A stretch of DNA of 64,000 bases from Haemophilus massiliensis (lineage in GTDB: Bacteria; Pseudomonadota; Gammaproteobacteria; Enterobacterales; Pasteurellaceae), in assembly GCA_000752995.2 (NCBI GenBank), contig LM994634.1:1-64000 (forward strand), written 5' to 3'. Below, piece after piece: positions 45,133-55,191 of this stretch. A model generated the notes under the pieces. That model made no database searches. It was not told the DNA's origin and saw only the letters and a program-made list of their open reading frames with translations. Numbering within the stretch: the stretch's first letter is position 1; every line of letters begins with the position of its first letter. The translations under genes and the position numbers were made by a program.

Positions 45133-45981
45133 TTAAAAATTCACCGCACTTTTTAGTTTTTTCAGTGCATTGCTTTCAAGCTGGCGCACTCGTTCGGCAG
45201 AGATATTATATTTAGCGGCGAGTTCTTGCAAGGTCGCTTTGTTTTCATCCAACCAGCGGGCTTTGATAATATCCTGACTGCGTTGGTCGAGACTTTCCAG
45301 CGCTGCCGAGACCTGATCCGCCGCCTGTGTTTCATAATTTTCACTTTCAAGCTCGGCGGCGAAGTCGGAGTTTTTATCTTCCAGATATAATGCCGGTGCA
45401 TAGGTTTCTTCGCCGCTATCGTCGTTCGGCAGATCGAAACCGACATCGGCGCCAGTCATGCGGCTTTCCATTTCAACCACGTCTTCTTTTGATACGCCCA
45501 GTTCGGTGGCGACCATATCCACTTCATTTTCATTGAACCAGCCCAGACGCTGTTTGGTTTTGCGCAGATTAAAGAAAAGTTTACGCTGCGCTTTGGTGGT
45601 TGCAACCTTTACGATACGCCAGTTACGCAGGACATATTCGTGGATTTCCGCTTTAATCCAGTGTACGGCGAAAGATACCAGCCGCACGCCCACTTCCGGG
45701 TTAAAGCGTTTTACTGCTTTCATTAAACCGATATTGCCTTCCTGAATTAAATCCGCTTGCGGCAGACCGTAACCGGAATAGCCGCGCGCAACGTGAATCA
45801 CAAAGCGAAGATGAGACAGAATCAACGTTTTCGCCGCCTCAAGATCTTCTTTATAATACAAACGTTCCGCCAATTCCTTTTCTTCCTCCGCGCTGAGCAT
45901 CGGATATTCGTTTGCGGCTCGGATATAACCTTCCAAGCTGCCTTGAGGAACCAACATCATAGTCTGTGTATCTTTGTTCAT
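45133..45981 (-). CDS. rpoH: Heat-shock sigma factor RpoH (sigma-32)
   Basis: A 282-residue group 3-like sigma-70 family factor. Region 2 has [19 protein letters not shown] and [19 protein letters not shown]. The RpoH box [10 protein letters not shown] is diagnostic, and region 4.2 ends with a helix-turn-helix ([20 protein letters not shown]). It directs heat-shock gene transcription. It follows murB and the DUF2322-like gene, all on the minus strand, but has its own likely promoter. An uptake word lies at its 3' end (45143). Confidence 0.96.
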   Translation of the reverse strand: MNKDTQTMMLVPQGSLEGYIRAANEYPMLSAEEEKELAERLYYKEDLEAAKTLILSHLRFVIHVARGYSGYGLPQADLIQEGNIGLMKAVKRFNPEVGVRLVSFAVHWIKAEIHEYVLRNWRIVKVATTKAQRKLFFNLRKTKQRLGWFNENEVDMVATELGVSKEDVVEMESRMTGADVGFDLPNDDSGEETYAPALYLEDKNSDFAAELESENYETQAADQVSAALESLDQRSQDIIKARWLDENKATLQELAAKYNISAERVRQLESNALKKLKSAVNF

Positions 45982-46020
45982 TTTATTCCTTCTTGCCGTT
46001 ACAACCTTTGTCGAGTTGTA

Positions 46021-46048
46021 GTTATAACATAACTGAAAATAAGATCAA
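46021..46048 (-). promoter_or_regulatory. Likely rpoH promoter
   Basis: On the minus strand TTGATC (46048-46043) and TATAAC (46026-46021) have a 16-base spacer. A 6-bp hairpin (46000-46005 with 46015-46020) follows in the leader before the ATG. Thermosensing by the leader, known in E. coli, cannot be judged from this alone. Confidence 0.5.
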
Positions 46049-46124
46049 TTGATTTTGACAATTAATCTTTCCGATTTTCGATAAAATTAGACCGCACTTT
46101 AATCTGAAAGTTCGTTTGAGTTGA

Positions 46125-46439
46125 TTATTTGTTTACGGGCAACAAGCGGTAGCATAAATCCTGTGTCAACACGTTAAACAATAAATCGATATTCGGATGT
46201 CTGCCCGGATGCTGGCGGGCATCCGCCGTGTGTTCGGCAAATAATACCAGGCCTTTTTGCGCACAAGTGCGGTCTAATTTTCCGTGAAATTCCTGTGCCA
46301 GTGCATTGTAAACCCGTAGCGCCCCCAATTTCCCTGCGACGGCGGGAATATGGTGAATGACATCGGTGCCGTCAAGGATGTTCAGACCGCTTAACCTATC
46401 GATAGGTGGTAATGTATCTAAAATACGGTTAAATTCCAT
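46125..46439 (-). CDS. DUF2322-like protein of unknown function
   Basis: A 104-residue protein from ATG 46439, 14 bases after the murB stop, with GGGAG upstream. A longer frame into murB is rejected. It reads MEFNRILDTLPPIDRLSGL, then IHHIPAVAGKLGALRVYNAL, and later FAEHTADARQHPGRHPNIDL. I recall a similar small family (DUF2322) in Pasteurellaceae and betaproteobacteria; the name is from memory. No catalytic motif is obvious. An uptake word lies inside (46265). Confidence 0.75.
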   Translation of the reverse strand: MEFNRILDTLPPIDRLSGLNILDGTDVIHHIPAVAGKLGALRVYNALAQEFHGKLDRTCAQKGLVLFAEHTADARQHPGRHPNIDLLFNVLTQDLCYRLLPVNK

Positions 46440-46452
46440 GTGTGCTCCCAGA

Positions 46453-47478
46453 TCACATAATTGCCTGTTCGCTGTCGATTTCGCCGTCAGCGCCGATAAA
46501 ACGGACTTCGGGCTGCAAGTAAACGTTAAATTTAATCGCAACGCAGTGACGAATATGGTGTGCCAGTTCAATCACATCCGATGCCGTTGCGTTAGCTTTG
46601 TTGATTAATACCAGCGCCTGCTGTTGGTGTACTGCGGCACCGCCGATTTGATAACCTTTCAGACCACATTGATCAATTAGCCAGCCGGCGGCAAGTTTAA
46701 CGGTGCCGTCCGGTTGCGGAAAGTGCGGTATGTTTGGATAGTCTTGCTGCAACGCCTCGAAATCCGCCTGCGAAACCACCGGGTTTTTAAAGAAGCTGCC
46801 AGCGTTGCCGAATTCTGTCGGTGCAGGTAATTTGCTGTTGCGTACGGCGCAGACTTCGGTAAAAATATCGCGCGCGCTGACCGTATCGGCATCCAGATTG
46901 GCCAGACTGCCGTATTTTAATACCGGGTGCCAGTTTTTGCTTAATTTCAGCCCCACCGCCGTAATCATGTAACCGTTTAGATATTGGTGTTTAAAGACGC
47001 TTTCACGGTAGCCAAAGCCGCATTGCGCGTTAGTCAGGCGAAATTGCTCGCCGCTATGGAGATCCAACACGTCCACATAATCACACACATCTTTAAATTC
47101 CACTCCGTATGCGCCGATATTCTGAATCGGCGCGGAACCTGCGCAACCGGGAATCAACGCCATATTTTCCAGCCCGCCGATCTGATGATCCAGTGTCCAG
47201 CACACTAACTCGTGCCAGTTTTCACCGCCGCCGACATGCAGGTAATGGAAGGCATCGTCGCTGCGGTGTTTGATTCCTTGCAGCCGATTAAGCAGCACCA
47301 CGCCGTTAAAATCGCAGGTAAACAGTACATTGCTGCCTTGACCTAAAAATAAGACGGGAATAGCGGCTTGTTGACATTGCTGCCATATCGGCATCAGTTG
47401 TTCAAGTGCGGTGATTTTTTCGATTTTTTTTGCCTTTGCCGCAATACCGAAAGTGTGAAAAGGGGCTAAATTTTCCAT
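46453..47478 (-). CDS. murB: UDP-N-acetylenolpyruvoylglucosamine reductase
   Basis: A 341-residue FAD enzyme making UDP-N-acetylmuramate for peptidoglycan. The FAD-binding segments [16 protein letters not shown] and [20 protein letters not shown] are visible. The catalytic serine region is [14 protein letters not shown], and the glutamate lies in [10 protein letters not shown] near the end. This is the type I form, as in E. coli. It is three bases after narQ on the minus strand. Confidence 0.96.
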   Translation of the reverse strand: MENLAPFHTFGIAAKAKKIEKITALEQLMPIWQQCQQAAIPVLFLGQGSNVLFTCDFNGVVLLNRLQGIKHRSDDAFHYLHVGGGENWHELVCWTLDHQIGGLENMALIPGCAGSAPIQNIGAYGVEFKDVCDYVDVLDLHSGEQFRLTNAQCGFGYRESVFKHQYLNGYMITAVGLKLSKNWHPVLKYGSLANLDADTVSARDIFTEVCAVRNSKLPAPTEFGNAGSFFKNPVVSQADFEALQQDYPNIPHFPQPDGTVKLAAGWLIDQCGLKGYQIGGAAVHQQQALVLINKANATASDVIELAHHIRHCVAIKFNVYLQPEVRFIGADGEIDSEQAIM

Positions 47479-47481
47479 AGT

Positions 47482-49194
47482 TTATCCTTGTTTTTGTAGC
47501 GTATCGGGTAAGGTGATTCTAACTTCCGTCCCGCCGCTTGGGCGATTGCGGATGTCGAGCGAGGCGTTAAGCTGTAGGCTGCGTTCCTGCATGATATTCA
47601 GTCCGTAATGTCCCATCGGTTCTTCCAGACTCGGTATGCCGACGCCGTCGTCAAGCACCAGCAGCTCATATCCGCCGTTTGCTGCGGTACGCGCGATGAC
47701 CTCAATTTTGCTGCCTTGTGAATGTTTTATGGCATTCAGCGCTGCCTCGCGTACGATTTGCAGCACATGCACTAGCTGTTGAGCGTTGAAGGTTTGTGCC
47801 GGCAACGTGCAGTTTACGCTAAGCTGCATGGCGGTTTGGTTACGCAATGAGTCGATTACCTGTTCCAGCGCCAATTGTAAATCGGCTTCCTGAATCGTCA
47901 AGCGGAATGTGGCGAGCAGTTCGCGCAGTTGAATGTATCCGTCGTTCAACGCCCGCTCAAAGTCTTTGATAATCATCAGGCTTTTGGCATCGGCGGCTGC
48001 ACCTTTTTGCTTTAAATTATGTTTCAGCAAGGTCAGTTGAATTTGCAGATAAGACAGCACTTGCGCTAATGAATCGTGCAGTTCGCGCGCAATGATGGAA
48101 CGTTCTTCCATCAGTAAAAATTGCTGTTGCCGGCGTTGCATTTGATGAAAGTAAAGTGAACGGCTTAACATTTGCGCCACATTGCGTAGCGAGCGCAAAT
48201 CCGGGCAGGGTAAGCCCGCCTGCCAGTAAAAGGCGCCGAATTTGTCGCCTTCAATGCTCAATTCTGTTTCCTGACAAGGTTGATTGGATTTCTCACCAAG
48301 GCTGATATTCCAATGCTCGGCGCCGTACACCCGCAGTTTGAGATAACGCAGATGTTCGCTGCGCATAATCTGTTTTAGCACTTGGCGCAGAATGTCCGGA
48401 TTAATATTGTTGGTGGTAACCAGCTGCGAACATTGATACAGCATGGTCAGCGAACGGTTTGCCTGACTGAGCTTTTGGGTTTTTTCGTTGACCTTGTCTT
48501 CAAGACGGGCATACAGTTTTTGTAAATCGCTCGCCATTTGGGTAAAGACGGTTGCCAAACGACCGATTTCGTCATTTTTGTGAATATCCAATGGAGTATG
48601 GTTAAATTGTCCGATTTGCACCTGTGCGCTGGCGAGTGCCAGTTTCTCCAACGGATTAACCACCCGTTTGTTGGTAAACCAGATTACATAAGAGACCATA
48701 CCGACAATCAACAACATGGCGGATAAAATACAGAGTTGAGCGATATACAGTTTCTTTTCGGCAAAATGCTGTAACGTTGCGACGAACTGATCGACCTGAT
48801 CCACATAATTTTCCACTTGTTGCCGGTAAGCCTGATAATGTTGTTGGCGCGCATAGGTTTCCATTTGCTCCCAGCGTTTTATCAGGTTCTTGTACGCCAG
48901 TTTCACCTCCGTAGGCACGAAGAATTGGTGGTTGATGGCGGTTAATGCGGAAGAATGTAGGCTCAGGCGATACAAACGCAGATTATGTTCGACTTTTGCC
49001 GGCTCATGTTCAATTTCATACAGCAGGCGATAGCTTTGCATGCGCAGCGAACCGGACACGTTGATTAGCTCTGCATCGGATTTGTTGCTCAACATAATCC
49101 CGAGGCTTAATGCGCTGATTGCAGCGACGAAAATGATGATCAGCAGCAGATAGTTGGCGATCTTGGTTGACACCGAATGTTTTTTGTAATGCAC
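47482..49194 (-). CDS. narQ: Nitrate/nitrite sensor histidine kinase NarQ
   Basis: A 570-residue membrane kinase from GTG 49194 (VHYKKHSVSTKIANYLLL) with CAGGA upstream; the longer frame needs a TTG start. It has a first membrane segment, a periplasmic nitrate-sensing region with the P-box SGSLRMQSYRL, a second membrane segment, HAMP, and a C-terminal HisKA_3 kinase (ARELHDSLAQVLSYLQIQLT with the phosphohistidine, then ATPase LDDGVGI). It is divergent from the nap operon it probably controls through NarP, which is not in this window. Confidence 0.93.
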   Translation of the reverse strand: MHYKKHSVSTKIANYLLLIIIFVAAISALSLGIMLSNKSDAELINVSGSLRMQSYRLLYEIEHEPAKVEHNLRLYRLSLHSSALTAINHQFFVPTEVKLAYKNLIKRWEQMETYARQQHYQAYRQQVENYVDQVDQFVATLQHFAEKKLYIAQLCILSAMLLIVGMVSYVIWFTNKRVVNPLEKLALASAQVQIGQFNHTPLDIHKNDEIGRLATVFTQMASDLQKLYARLEDKVNEKTQKLSQANRSLTMLYQCSQLVTTNNINPDILRQVLKQIMRSEHLRYLKLRVYGAEHWNISLGEKSNQPCQETELSIEGDKFGAFYWQAGLPCPDLRSLRNVAQMLSRSLYFHQMQRRQQQFLLMEERSIIARELHDSLAQVLSYLQIQLTLLKHNLKQKGAAADAKSLMIIKDFERALNDGYIQLRELLATFRLTIQEADLQLALEQVIDSLRNQTAMQLSVNCTLPAQTFNAQQLVHVLQIVREAALNAIKHSQGSKIEVIARTAANGGYELLVLDDGVGIPSLEEPMGHYGLNIMQERSLQLNASLDIRNRPSGGTEVRITLPDTLQKQG

Positions 49195-49269
49195 GGCAGT
49201 ATCCTGAAAGTGAATGCGGAAACGACTGTATTCTAACAAAAATTGTCGAGAGTTTTGTTCCTGCGAAAT

Positions 49270-49322
49270 TTGATTTATAACAATAAAGCTTCATCTTTTC
49301 ACTGAAATACTCAATTTGGGTA
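49270..49322 (+). promoter_or_regulatory. FNR-dependent nap promoter (inferred)
   Basis: TTGAT-TTAT-AACAA (49270-49283) matches the FNR consensus TTGAT-N4-ATCAA at nine of ten positions. AATACT (49306-49311) fits a -10 box, placing the start near 49318 and the FNR centre at about -41.5. That is the normal class II activation position. TACTCAATTTGGGTA (49308-49322) is a near-palindrome overlapping the -10 box and might bind NarP. Confidence 0.65.
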
Positions 49323-49435
49323 ATTAAAAAGCGCGGTTCGGTTCAGGACAATGGCAAGCCTAAAAAAAGATGTCGCCTGAGTTGTGCTACGTTCGGGAAA
49401 CGGTGATGAAGGCAAGTGGTTTACAGGAACGAAAA

Positions 49436-49720
49436 ATGTCGGAACAAAGCATTATTTCAATGAACGAGGCGGAAAACTGGCATGTGTGCGGGCTTGTAGT
49501 GCAATGTAATCCGCACAAAATCGAGCAAATTAAGACCGCACTTTTAGCGATTGCACATACGGAAATTCCCGCTTTAGATGCGGAAAAAGGCAAAATTGTG
49601 GCGGTGATGCAATCCCATGATCAGCGTATTTTGCTGGACAACATGGAGAAGGCTCGCAATATCGACGGGGTGATTACGGTGTCGCTGGTATATCATCAGC
49701 AGGATGAGCAAGTCGCATAA
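49436..49720 (+). CDS. napD: NapA chaperone NapD
   Basis: A 94-residue cytoplasmic protein that binds the twin-arginine signal of NapA before export. WHVCGLVVQCNPHKIEQI and KGKIVAVMQSHD fit the ferredoxin-like NapD family. ATG 49436 has AGGAAC upstream; a longer frame from 49370 is less likely. First gene of the nap operon here. napF, usual in front of it in E. coli and H. influenzae, is absent. Confidence 0.9.
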   Translation: MSEQSIISMNEAENWHVCGLVVQCNPHKIEQIKTALLAIAHTEIPALDAEKGKIVAVMQSHDQRILLDNMEKARNIDGVITVSLVYHQQDEQVA

Positions 49721-49797
49721 CTGCGGCTGCGCCTTCGGGGCGTGCCCGTCAGAAAAAAATTACTCAAACAGATACGAATAAATAGTGGGGGGACACT

Positions 49798-52275
49798 ATG
49801 GATTTAAGTCGTCGAGACTTTATGAAAGCCAATGCGGCAGTGGCCGCGGCAACAGTCGCCGGACTGATGATTCCGGTAAAAAATGTCGCAGCGGTGGACA
49901 CCGAAATTAAGTGGGACAAAGCCGTATGCCGTTTCTGCGGAACCGGTTGCGGTGTTCTTGTCGGTACTCAGAACGGCCGCGTAGTGGCTTCGCAGGGCGA
50001 TCCCGATGCGGAGGTTAACCGCGGATTAAACTGCATTAAAGGGTATTTCTTACCGAAAATCATGTACGGTAAAGACCGCCTAACCCAGCCGATGCTGCGC
50101 ATGAAAGACGGTAAATACGATAAAAATGGTGATTTTACGCCGGTCAGCTGGGAAGTTGCCTTTACTACCATGGCAGATAAATTCAAAAGCGCAATGAAAG
50201 AATTGGGGCCGAACGGCGTGGGCATGTTCAGTTCCGGTCAGACGACCATTTTTGAAGGCTATGCCAAATCGAAATTATGGAAAGCCGGTTTTCGTTCTAA
50301 CAATATCGACCCGAATGCGCGTCATTGTATGGCATCTGCCGCGGTTGCTTTTATGCGTACGTTCGGTATGGATGAACCGATGGGCTGTTATAACGACATT
50401 GAAGAAGCCGAAGCGTTTGTGCTGTGGGGTTCCAATATGGCGGAAATGCATCCAATTCTGTGGTCGCGTATTTCTGACCGCCGCTTATCCAATCCTGAGA
50501 TCAAAGTGGCAGTGTTGTCCACCTTTGAACATCGCAGTTTTGAGCTGGCGGATTACAGCCTGATTTTCAAACCGCACAGCGATCTGGTGATCTTAAATTA
50601 CATTATCAACTATCTAATCCAAAACGATGCCGTCAACTGGGATTTCGTCAATAAACACACCAAATTTAAACGCGGCGAGACCGATATCGGTTATGGGCTG
50701 CGTGACGATCATCCGTTGCAGAAAGCCGCCAAAAACCCGAACAGCGGTAAGATGTATGACAGTAATTTCGACGAGTTGAAAGCCTTGGTGGCTGAATATA
50801 CGCTGGATAAAACCCATGAAATGTCCGGCGTACCGAAAGATGTACTGGAAAATCTGGCGAAACTGTATGCGGATCCGAAGAAGAAAGTGGTGTCTTTCTG
50901 GACTATGGGATTCAACCAGCATACCCGCGGCGTGTGGGCGAACCACCTGATTTATAATATTCATTTACTGACAGGTAAGATCTCTATTCCGGGCTGCGGT
51001 CCGTTCTCATTGACCGGTCAGCCGTCCGCCTGCGGTACCGCACGTGAAGTGGGAACCTTTATTCACCGTTTGCCGGCGGATTTGGTAGTGACGAATCCGG
51101 AACACCGTGCCAAAGCGGAAAAAATCTGGAAACTGCCAGCAGGCGTGATTTCCGATGTCCTCGGTTTCCATGCCGTGGCACAAAGCCGCGCGCTGAAAGA
51201 CGGCAAAATGCGCGTATTGTGGCAAATGTGTACCAACAATATGCAGGGCGGACCGAATATTAACGAAGAAACCTTCCCCGGCTGGCGCAACCCGGATAAC
51301 TTTATTGTCGTCTCCGATCCTTACCCGACGGTTTCGGCGTTGGCGGCCGATTTGATGTTACCGACGGCGATGTGGGTGGAAAAAGAGGGCGCCTACGGTA
51401 ATGCGGAACGCCGCACGCAGTTCTGGCGTCAACAAGTTAAAGCGCCGGGCGAGGCGAAATCCGATGTGTGGCAGCTGGTCGAGTTTTCCAAATACTTTAT
51501 TACGGATGAAGTGTGGCCGGCAGAAATTTTAGTCGCAAACCCGGAATACAAAGGCAAAACCTTATATGAAGTGTTATATCGTAACGGGCAGGTGGATAAA
51601 TTCTCTACCGATGAGCTGAAAGGGCGTTTGAACGATGAATCCTACGATTTCGGTTTTTACCTGCATAAAGGATTGTTTGAAGAATATGCCAGTTTCGGGC
51701 GCGGACACGGCCATGATTTGGCCGCCTTTGACAGCTACCACAAAGCACGCGGATTACGCTGGCCGGTGGTGGACGGCAAAGAAACCTTATGGCGCTACCG
51801 CGAAGGCTTCGATCCTTATGTGAAAGCGGGTGAAGAAGTGGCGTTTTACGGTTATCCGGATAAAAAAGCAATTATTTTGGCAGTACCGTACGAACCGCCA
51901 GCAGAAGCGCCGGATGAAGAATACGATTTATGGTTCTGTACCGGTCGCGTGCTGGAGCACTGGCATACCGGCACTATGACCCGTCGTGTGCCTGAACTGC
52001 ACCGTTCGTTCCCGAACAATCTGGTGTGGATGCACCCGAACGATGCAAAAAAACGCGGGTTGCGCCATGGCGATAAAATCAAAATTTCATCCCGTCGCGG
52101 CGAAATGATTTCGTTTTTGGATACTCGCGGGCGCAATAAATGTCCGGAAGGCTTAGTGTTTACCACTTTCTTTGATGCGGCTCAGCTGACCAACAAACTG
52201 ACGCTGGACGCCACTGATCCGATTTCCAAAGAAACCGACTTCAAAAAATGTGCGGTGAAAGTGGAAAAAGCGTAA
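49798..52275 (+). CDS. napA: Periplasmic nitrate reductase catalytic subunit
   Basis: An 825-residue molybdopterin enzyme reducing nitrate to nitrite in the periplasm. The twin-arginine signal is [20 protein letters not shown]. The 4Fe-4S cluster cysteines are in [13 protein letters not shown] and LNCIKGYF. The molybdenum-ligand cysteine region is [20 protein letters not shown]. The C-terminal domain ends [13 protein letters not shown]. It receives electrons from NapB. Confidence 0.97.
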   Translation: MDLSRRDFMKANAAVAAATVAGLMIPVKNVAAVDTEIKWDKAVCRFCGTGCGVLVGTQNGRVVASQGDPDAEVNRGLNCIKGYFLPKIMYGKDRLTQPMLRMKDGKYDKNGDFTPVSWEVAFTTMADKFKSAMKELGPNGVGMFSSGQTTIFEGYAKSKLWKAGFRSNNIDPNARHCMASAAVAFMRTFGMDEPMGCYNDIEEAEAFVLWGSNMAEMHPILWSRISDRRLSNPEIKVAVLSTFEHRSFELADYSLIFKPHSDLVILNYIINYLIQNDAVNWDFVNKHTKFKRGETDIGYGLRDDHPLQKAAKNPNSGKMYDSNFDELKALVAEYTLDKTHEMSGVPKDVLENLAKLYADPKKKVVSFWTMGFNQHTRGVWANHLIYNIHLLTGKISIPGCGPFSLTGQPSACGTAREVGTFIHRLPADLVVTNPEHRAKAEKIWKLPAGVISDVLGFHAVAQSRALKDGKMRVLWQMCTNNMQGGPNINEETFPGWRNPDNFIVVSDPYPTVSALAADLMLPTAMWVEKEGAYGNAERRTQFWRQQVKAPGEAKSDVWQLVEFSKYFITDEVWPAEILVANPEYKGKTLYEVLYRNGQVDKFSTDELKGRLNDESYDFGFYLHKGLFEEYASFGRGHGHDLAAFDSYHKARGLRWPVVDGKETLWRYREGFDPYVKAGEEVAFYGYPDKKAIILAVPYEPPAEAPDEEYDLWFCTGRVLEHWHTGTMTRRVPELHRSFPNNLVWMHPNDAKKRGLRHGDKIKISSRRGEMISFLDTRGRNKCPEGLVFTTFFDAAQLTNKLTLDATDPISKETDFKKCAVKVEKA

Positions 52276-52282
52276 AAAAACG

Positions 52283-52304
52283 ACCGCACTTTTGAACGTG
52301 CGGT
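52283..52304. repeat. Uptake-sequence hairpin between napA and napG
   Basis: ACCGCAC (52283-52289) and GTGCGGT (52298-52304) form a 7-bp hairpin that ends where the napG ribosome site (GAGGGA, 52305-52310) begins. It has no T-run. It might mark a processing point or alter napG translation. Confidence 0.45.
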
Positions 52305-52310
52305 GAGGGA

Positions 52311-53066
52311 ATGATGAAAACACCGATTGTAACGCCGGAACGTCGTAAATTTTTTAAGCAGGCAGCCCGTACCGCCGCCGGTCTGGCGGGGATCGGCATA
52401 TTGCTCGGTTTACAGCAGAAACAGAGCCTTGCCCGTCAAGGGGTGGCGTTGCGTCCGCCGTTTGCGCAAGAGAACGAGGCGCATTTCGCTGCCGCCTGTA
52501 TCCGCTGCGGGCAATGTGTGCAAGCCTGTCCTTACGAGATGCTGCATTTGGCGTCGTTGCTGTCGCCGTTGGAAGCGGGAACGCCATATTTCATTGCGCG
52601 CGATAAGCCCTGCGAAATGTGCGAGGACATTCCTTGTGCGAAAGCCTGCCCGAGCGGTGCGCTGGATTCAACACAGGACGATATTAACGATGCGCGCATG
52701 GGATTGGCGGTCTTGCTGGATCACGAAACCTGCCTGAACTGGCAGGGACTGCGTTGTGACGTATGCTATCGTGTATGCCCGCTGATCGATAAAGCAATCA
52801 CGCTGGATATGCACCGCAACGAGCGCACCGGCAAGCATGCGGTATTTATTCCGACGGTGCATTCCGATGCCTGTACCGGCTGCGGCAAATGTGAAGAAAG
52901 TTGCGTGCTGGAGGAAGCGGCGATTAAAGTGCTGCCGATAAGTCTGGCAAAAGGCATGCTGGGCAAACATTATCGCTTGGGCTGGGAAGAAAAACAAAAA
53001 GCCGGACATTCCCTTGCGCCGGATGACATCATTACATTACCGATACGCAGACCGGAGGGATACTGA
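52311..53066 (+). CDS. napG: Ferredoxin-type protein NapG
   Basis: A 251-residue iron-sulphur protein with four 4Fe-4S motifs ([55 protein letters not shown]). A twin-arginine-type signal is visible ([20 protein letters not shown]). With NapH it passes electrons from menaquinol or ubiquinol towards NapC and NapB. ATG 52314 is an equally possible start. Its stop overlaps napH by one base. Confidence 0.93.
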   Translation: MMKTPIVTPERRKFFKQAARTAAGLAGIGILLGLQQKQSLARQGVALRPPFAQENEAHFAAACIRCGQCVQACPYEMLHLASLLSPLEAGTPYFIARDKPCEMCEDIPCAKACPSGALDSTQDDINDARMGLAVLLDHETCLNWQGLRCDVCYRVCPLIDKAITLDMHRNERTGKHAVFIPTVHSDACTGCGKCEESCVLEEAAIKVLPISLAKGMLGKHYRLGWEEKQKAGHSLAPDDIITLPIRRPEGY

Positions 53067-53929
53067 TGGCGAATTCACCGCAAGATGCCGGCAAAGAGGC
53101 TCGGCAAAAACTCGGCTGGTGGCACGCCAATCGCTTTTTATTCTGGCGCCGGTTAAGTCAGTGTATGATTCTGGCGATGTTTTTAAGCGGCCCTTGGCTG
53201 GGTGTATGGATTTTAAGAGGTAATTATAGCGGCAGCTTGTTTTTGGAGCTGATTCCGATGAGTGATCCGTTGATTACAGCGGAAAGCCTTGCTGCCGGGC
53301 ATTTACCGAATATGACAACGTTACTGGGCGCGCTTATTGTGGTTGTGCTGTATGCGCTGCTTGGCAGTCGGGTGTTCTGCGGCTGGGTTTGCCCGCTAAA
53401 CGTCGTCACCGATGCCGCGGCTTGGCTGCGACGTAAACTGGGCATTCGCCAGAACATGCAAATACCGCGCAGTTTGCGTTACGGTCTGTTGCTGACCGTG
53501 CTTGTCGGCAGCGCCGTCAGCGGCATGCTGTTATGGGAGTGGATCAACCCGGTGGCGGCGTTCGGTCGTGCGCTGATTTACGGCTTCGGCGCGACATTGT
53601 GGTTGATAGCGGCGGTATTTTTGTTTGATCTACTAATTGCGGAGCATGGTTGGTGCGGACATTTATGTCCGCTTGGTGCGGCTTACGGGCTGATTGGCGC
53701 GCGCGGCATTGCGCGGGTTAAAGTGATTGAACGCAGTCGGTGTGATAACTGCATGGACTGCTATAACGTGTGTCCGGAACCGCAGGTATTGCGTTCACCG
53801 CTACACGGCAAGAATAATGAAAGTTTGCTTGTACTTTCGAAAGATTGTATCAGTTGCGGGCGTTGTATTGACGTCTGTGCTGAAAACGTATTTACATTTA
53901 CTACCAGATTTAATCATTCGGGGGAATAA
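53066..53929 (+). CDS. napH: Membrane ferredoxin-type protein NapH
   Basis: A 287-residue quinol-oxidising membrane protein with four hydrophobic segments. Cytoplasmic CGWVCPLNVVTD and CGHLCPLGAAYG motifs are present, and two C-terminal 4Fe-4S clusters (CDNCMDCYNVCPEP, CISCGRCIDVCAEN). Partner of NapG. One-base overlap at the start. Confidence 0.94.
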   Translation: MANSPQDAGKEARQKLGWWHANRFLFWRRLSQCMILAMFLSGPWLGVWILRGNYSGSLFLELIPMSDPLITAESLAAGHLPNMTTLLGALIVVVLYALLGSRVFCGWVCPLNVVTDAAAWLRRKLGIRQNMQIPRSLRYGLLLTVLVGSAVSGMLLWEWINPVAAFGRALIYGFGATLWLIAAVFLFDLLIAEHGWCGHLCPLGAAYGLIGARGIARVKVIERSRCDNCMDCYNVCPEPQVLRSPLHGKNNESLLVLSKDCISCGRCIDVCAENVFTFTTRFNHSGE

Positions 53930-53930
53930 A

Positions 53931-54356
53931 ATGATTAAAAAAACGTTATTTATTTTGACCGCACTTTTGGCGGGAACTGCGGGCGCAGATGATGTGGATA
54001 ATTATCTGCAAGGGTCGTCGGAATATGTGGCTCCGGCGTTTCATAATGAACCGAAAGAAAGCGGTCTGTATGCGTTGAATTATGTGAATCAACCGCCGAT
54101 GATACCCCATGCGGTAAAAAATTATCAGATTACAAAAAATACCAACCAATGTCTGAATTGTCACAGCGTCGAAGCTTCTAGAGTAACCGGCGCGACCCGT
54201 ATCAGTCCGACGCATTTTATGGATCGCGACGGTAATATTGTCGGTTCGTCCACTTCGCCGCGCCGTTATTTCTGTTTGCAATGCCATACATCACAATCGG
54301 ATGTTGAGCCGATTGTACCGAATGAGTTCAAACCGCTGAAAGGCTACGGTAAATAA
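53931..54356 (+). CDS. napB: Diheme cytochrome c subunit NapB
   Basis: A 141-residue periplasmic electron donor to NapA. Signal peptide MIKKTLFILTALLAGTAGA is followed by mature DDVDNYLQG. Two heme sites are present: CLNCH and CLQCH. ATG 53931 with GGGGAA upstream is chosen; an open frame continues back into napH but has no merit. An uptake word overlaps the signal sequence (53958-53966). Confidence 0.94.
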   Translation: MIKKTLFILTALLAGTAGADDVDNYLQGSSEYVAPAFHNEPKESGLYALNYVNQPPMIPHAVKNYQITKNTNQCLNCHSVEASRVTGATRISPTHFMDRDGNIVGSSTSPRRYFCLQCHTSQSDVEPIVPNEFKPLKGYGK

Positions 54357-54367
54357 TCGGGGGATTT

Positions 54368-54955
54368 ATGCTGAAATTAATCAAACGGTTCTGGCATTGG
54401 TTCCGTACGCCGAGCCGCATTGCGGTGGGTGTGCTGATTACGCTGTCGTTTATTGCCGGTATCGTGTTTTGGGGGGGCTTCAATACGGCGCTGGAATATA
54501 CCAATACGGAAGAATTTTGTTCCAGCTGTCATATGAACGATGTGGTGCCGGAATACCGTCATTCGGTGCATTATATGAATCGTAGCGGGGTGAAAGCGAC
54601 TTGTTCGAACTGCCATTTACCGCATGAGTTTATTCCGAAATGGACACGTAAAGTCAAAGCGGCGGGCGAAGTGTATTCCTATGTCATGGGACATGTGGAT
54701 ACTAAAGAGAAATTTGACGCGCATCGACTGGAAATGGCGGAACGCGAATGGGCGCGAATGAAAGCCAATAATTCGCAGGAATGCCGTAATTGCCATAATT
54801 TTGATGCGATGGATTTCAGCCAACAGAAAACCGTGGCGGAAAGAATGCACGCGTTGGCGATTAAAGAAGGCAAAACCTGTATTGACTGTCATAAGGGGAT
54901 TGCCCATCAATTGCCGGATATGAGCGGCGTAAAATCGGGTTTTATCGATGATTAA
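54368..54955 (+). CDS. napC: Tetraheme cytochrome c quinol dehydrogenase NapC
   Basis: A 195-residue NapC/NirT family protein with one N-terminal membrane anchor (IAVGVLITLSFIAGIVFWGG) and four heme motifs (CSSCH, CSNCH, CRNCH, CIDCH). It takes electrons from membrane quinol and passes them to NapB. Last gene of the operon. Confidence 0.95.
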   Translation: MLKLIKRFWHWFRTPSRIAVGVLITLSFIAGIVFWGGFNTALEYTNTEEFCSSCHMNDVVPEYRHSVHYMNRSGVKATCSNCHLPHEFIPKWTRKVKAAGEVYSYVMGHVDTKEKFDAHRLEMAEREWARMKANNSQECRNCHNFDAMDFSQQKTVAERMHALAIKEGKTCIDCHKGIAHQLPDMSGVKSGFIDD

Positions 54956-54991
54956 ACGCATAGCCGGTTTAAAATAGTATCAATCAATGCA

Positions 54992-55023
54992 AAAGCCCTG
55001 TATAATGACGGGGCTTTAATTTT
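54992..55023 (+). terminator. Terminator after the nap operon
   Basis: AAAGCCC (54992-54998) pairs with GGGCTTT (55011-55017) around a 12-base loop, followed by a T-rich stretch, 36 bases after napC. Confidence 0.6.
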
Positions 55024-55191
55024 CCTGTTGGCGTGCGGCTATCAAAAACGATTTTTATGGAAGAAAAGTGCGGTCGATTTTAAGATTGTTTTTGCTAGTC
55101 GCAATTGGGGAAATAACGCATCAATGCGGTGGGGAAATCCCGCCCTATTTTTTACTTAAAATATAACCTATTACATTATAAGGAAAATATT

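Noticed and set aside
46440-46571. N-terminal extension of the DUF2322-like gene into murB
   Set aside because: The extension overlaps murB in another frame and its sequence looks like shadow coding; ATG 46439 has GGGAG.
49308-49322. NarP 7-2-7 site in the nap promoter
   Set aside because: The near-palindrome has a one-base rather than two-base spacer and mismatches at the heptamer ends; kept only as a possibility in the promoter entry.
49370-49435. Remnant of napF or an extended napD start
   Set aside because: The 22 extra codons show no ferredoxin cysteine motif and no NapF similarity; ATG 49436 has a good ribosome site.
53727-53930. N-terminal extension of napB into napH
   Set aside because: The extension would bury the obvious signal peptide that starts at 53931.
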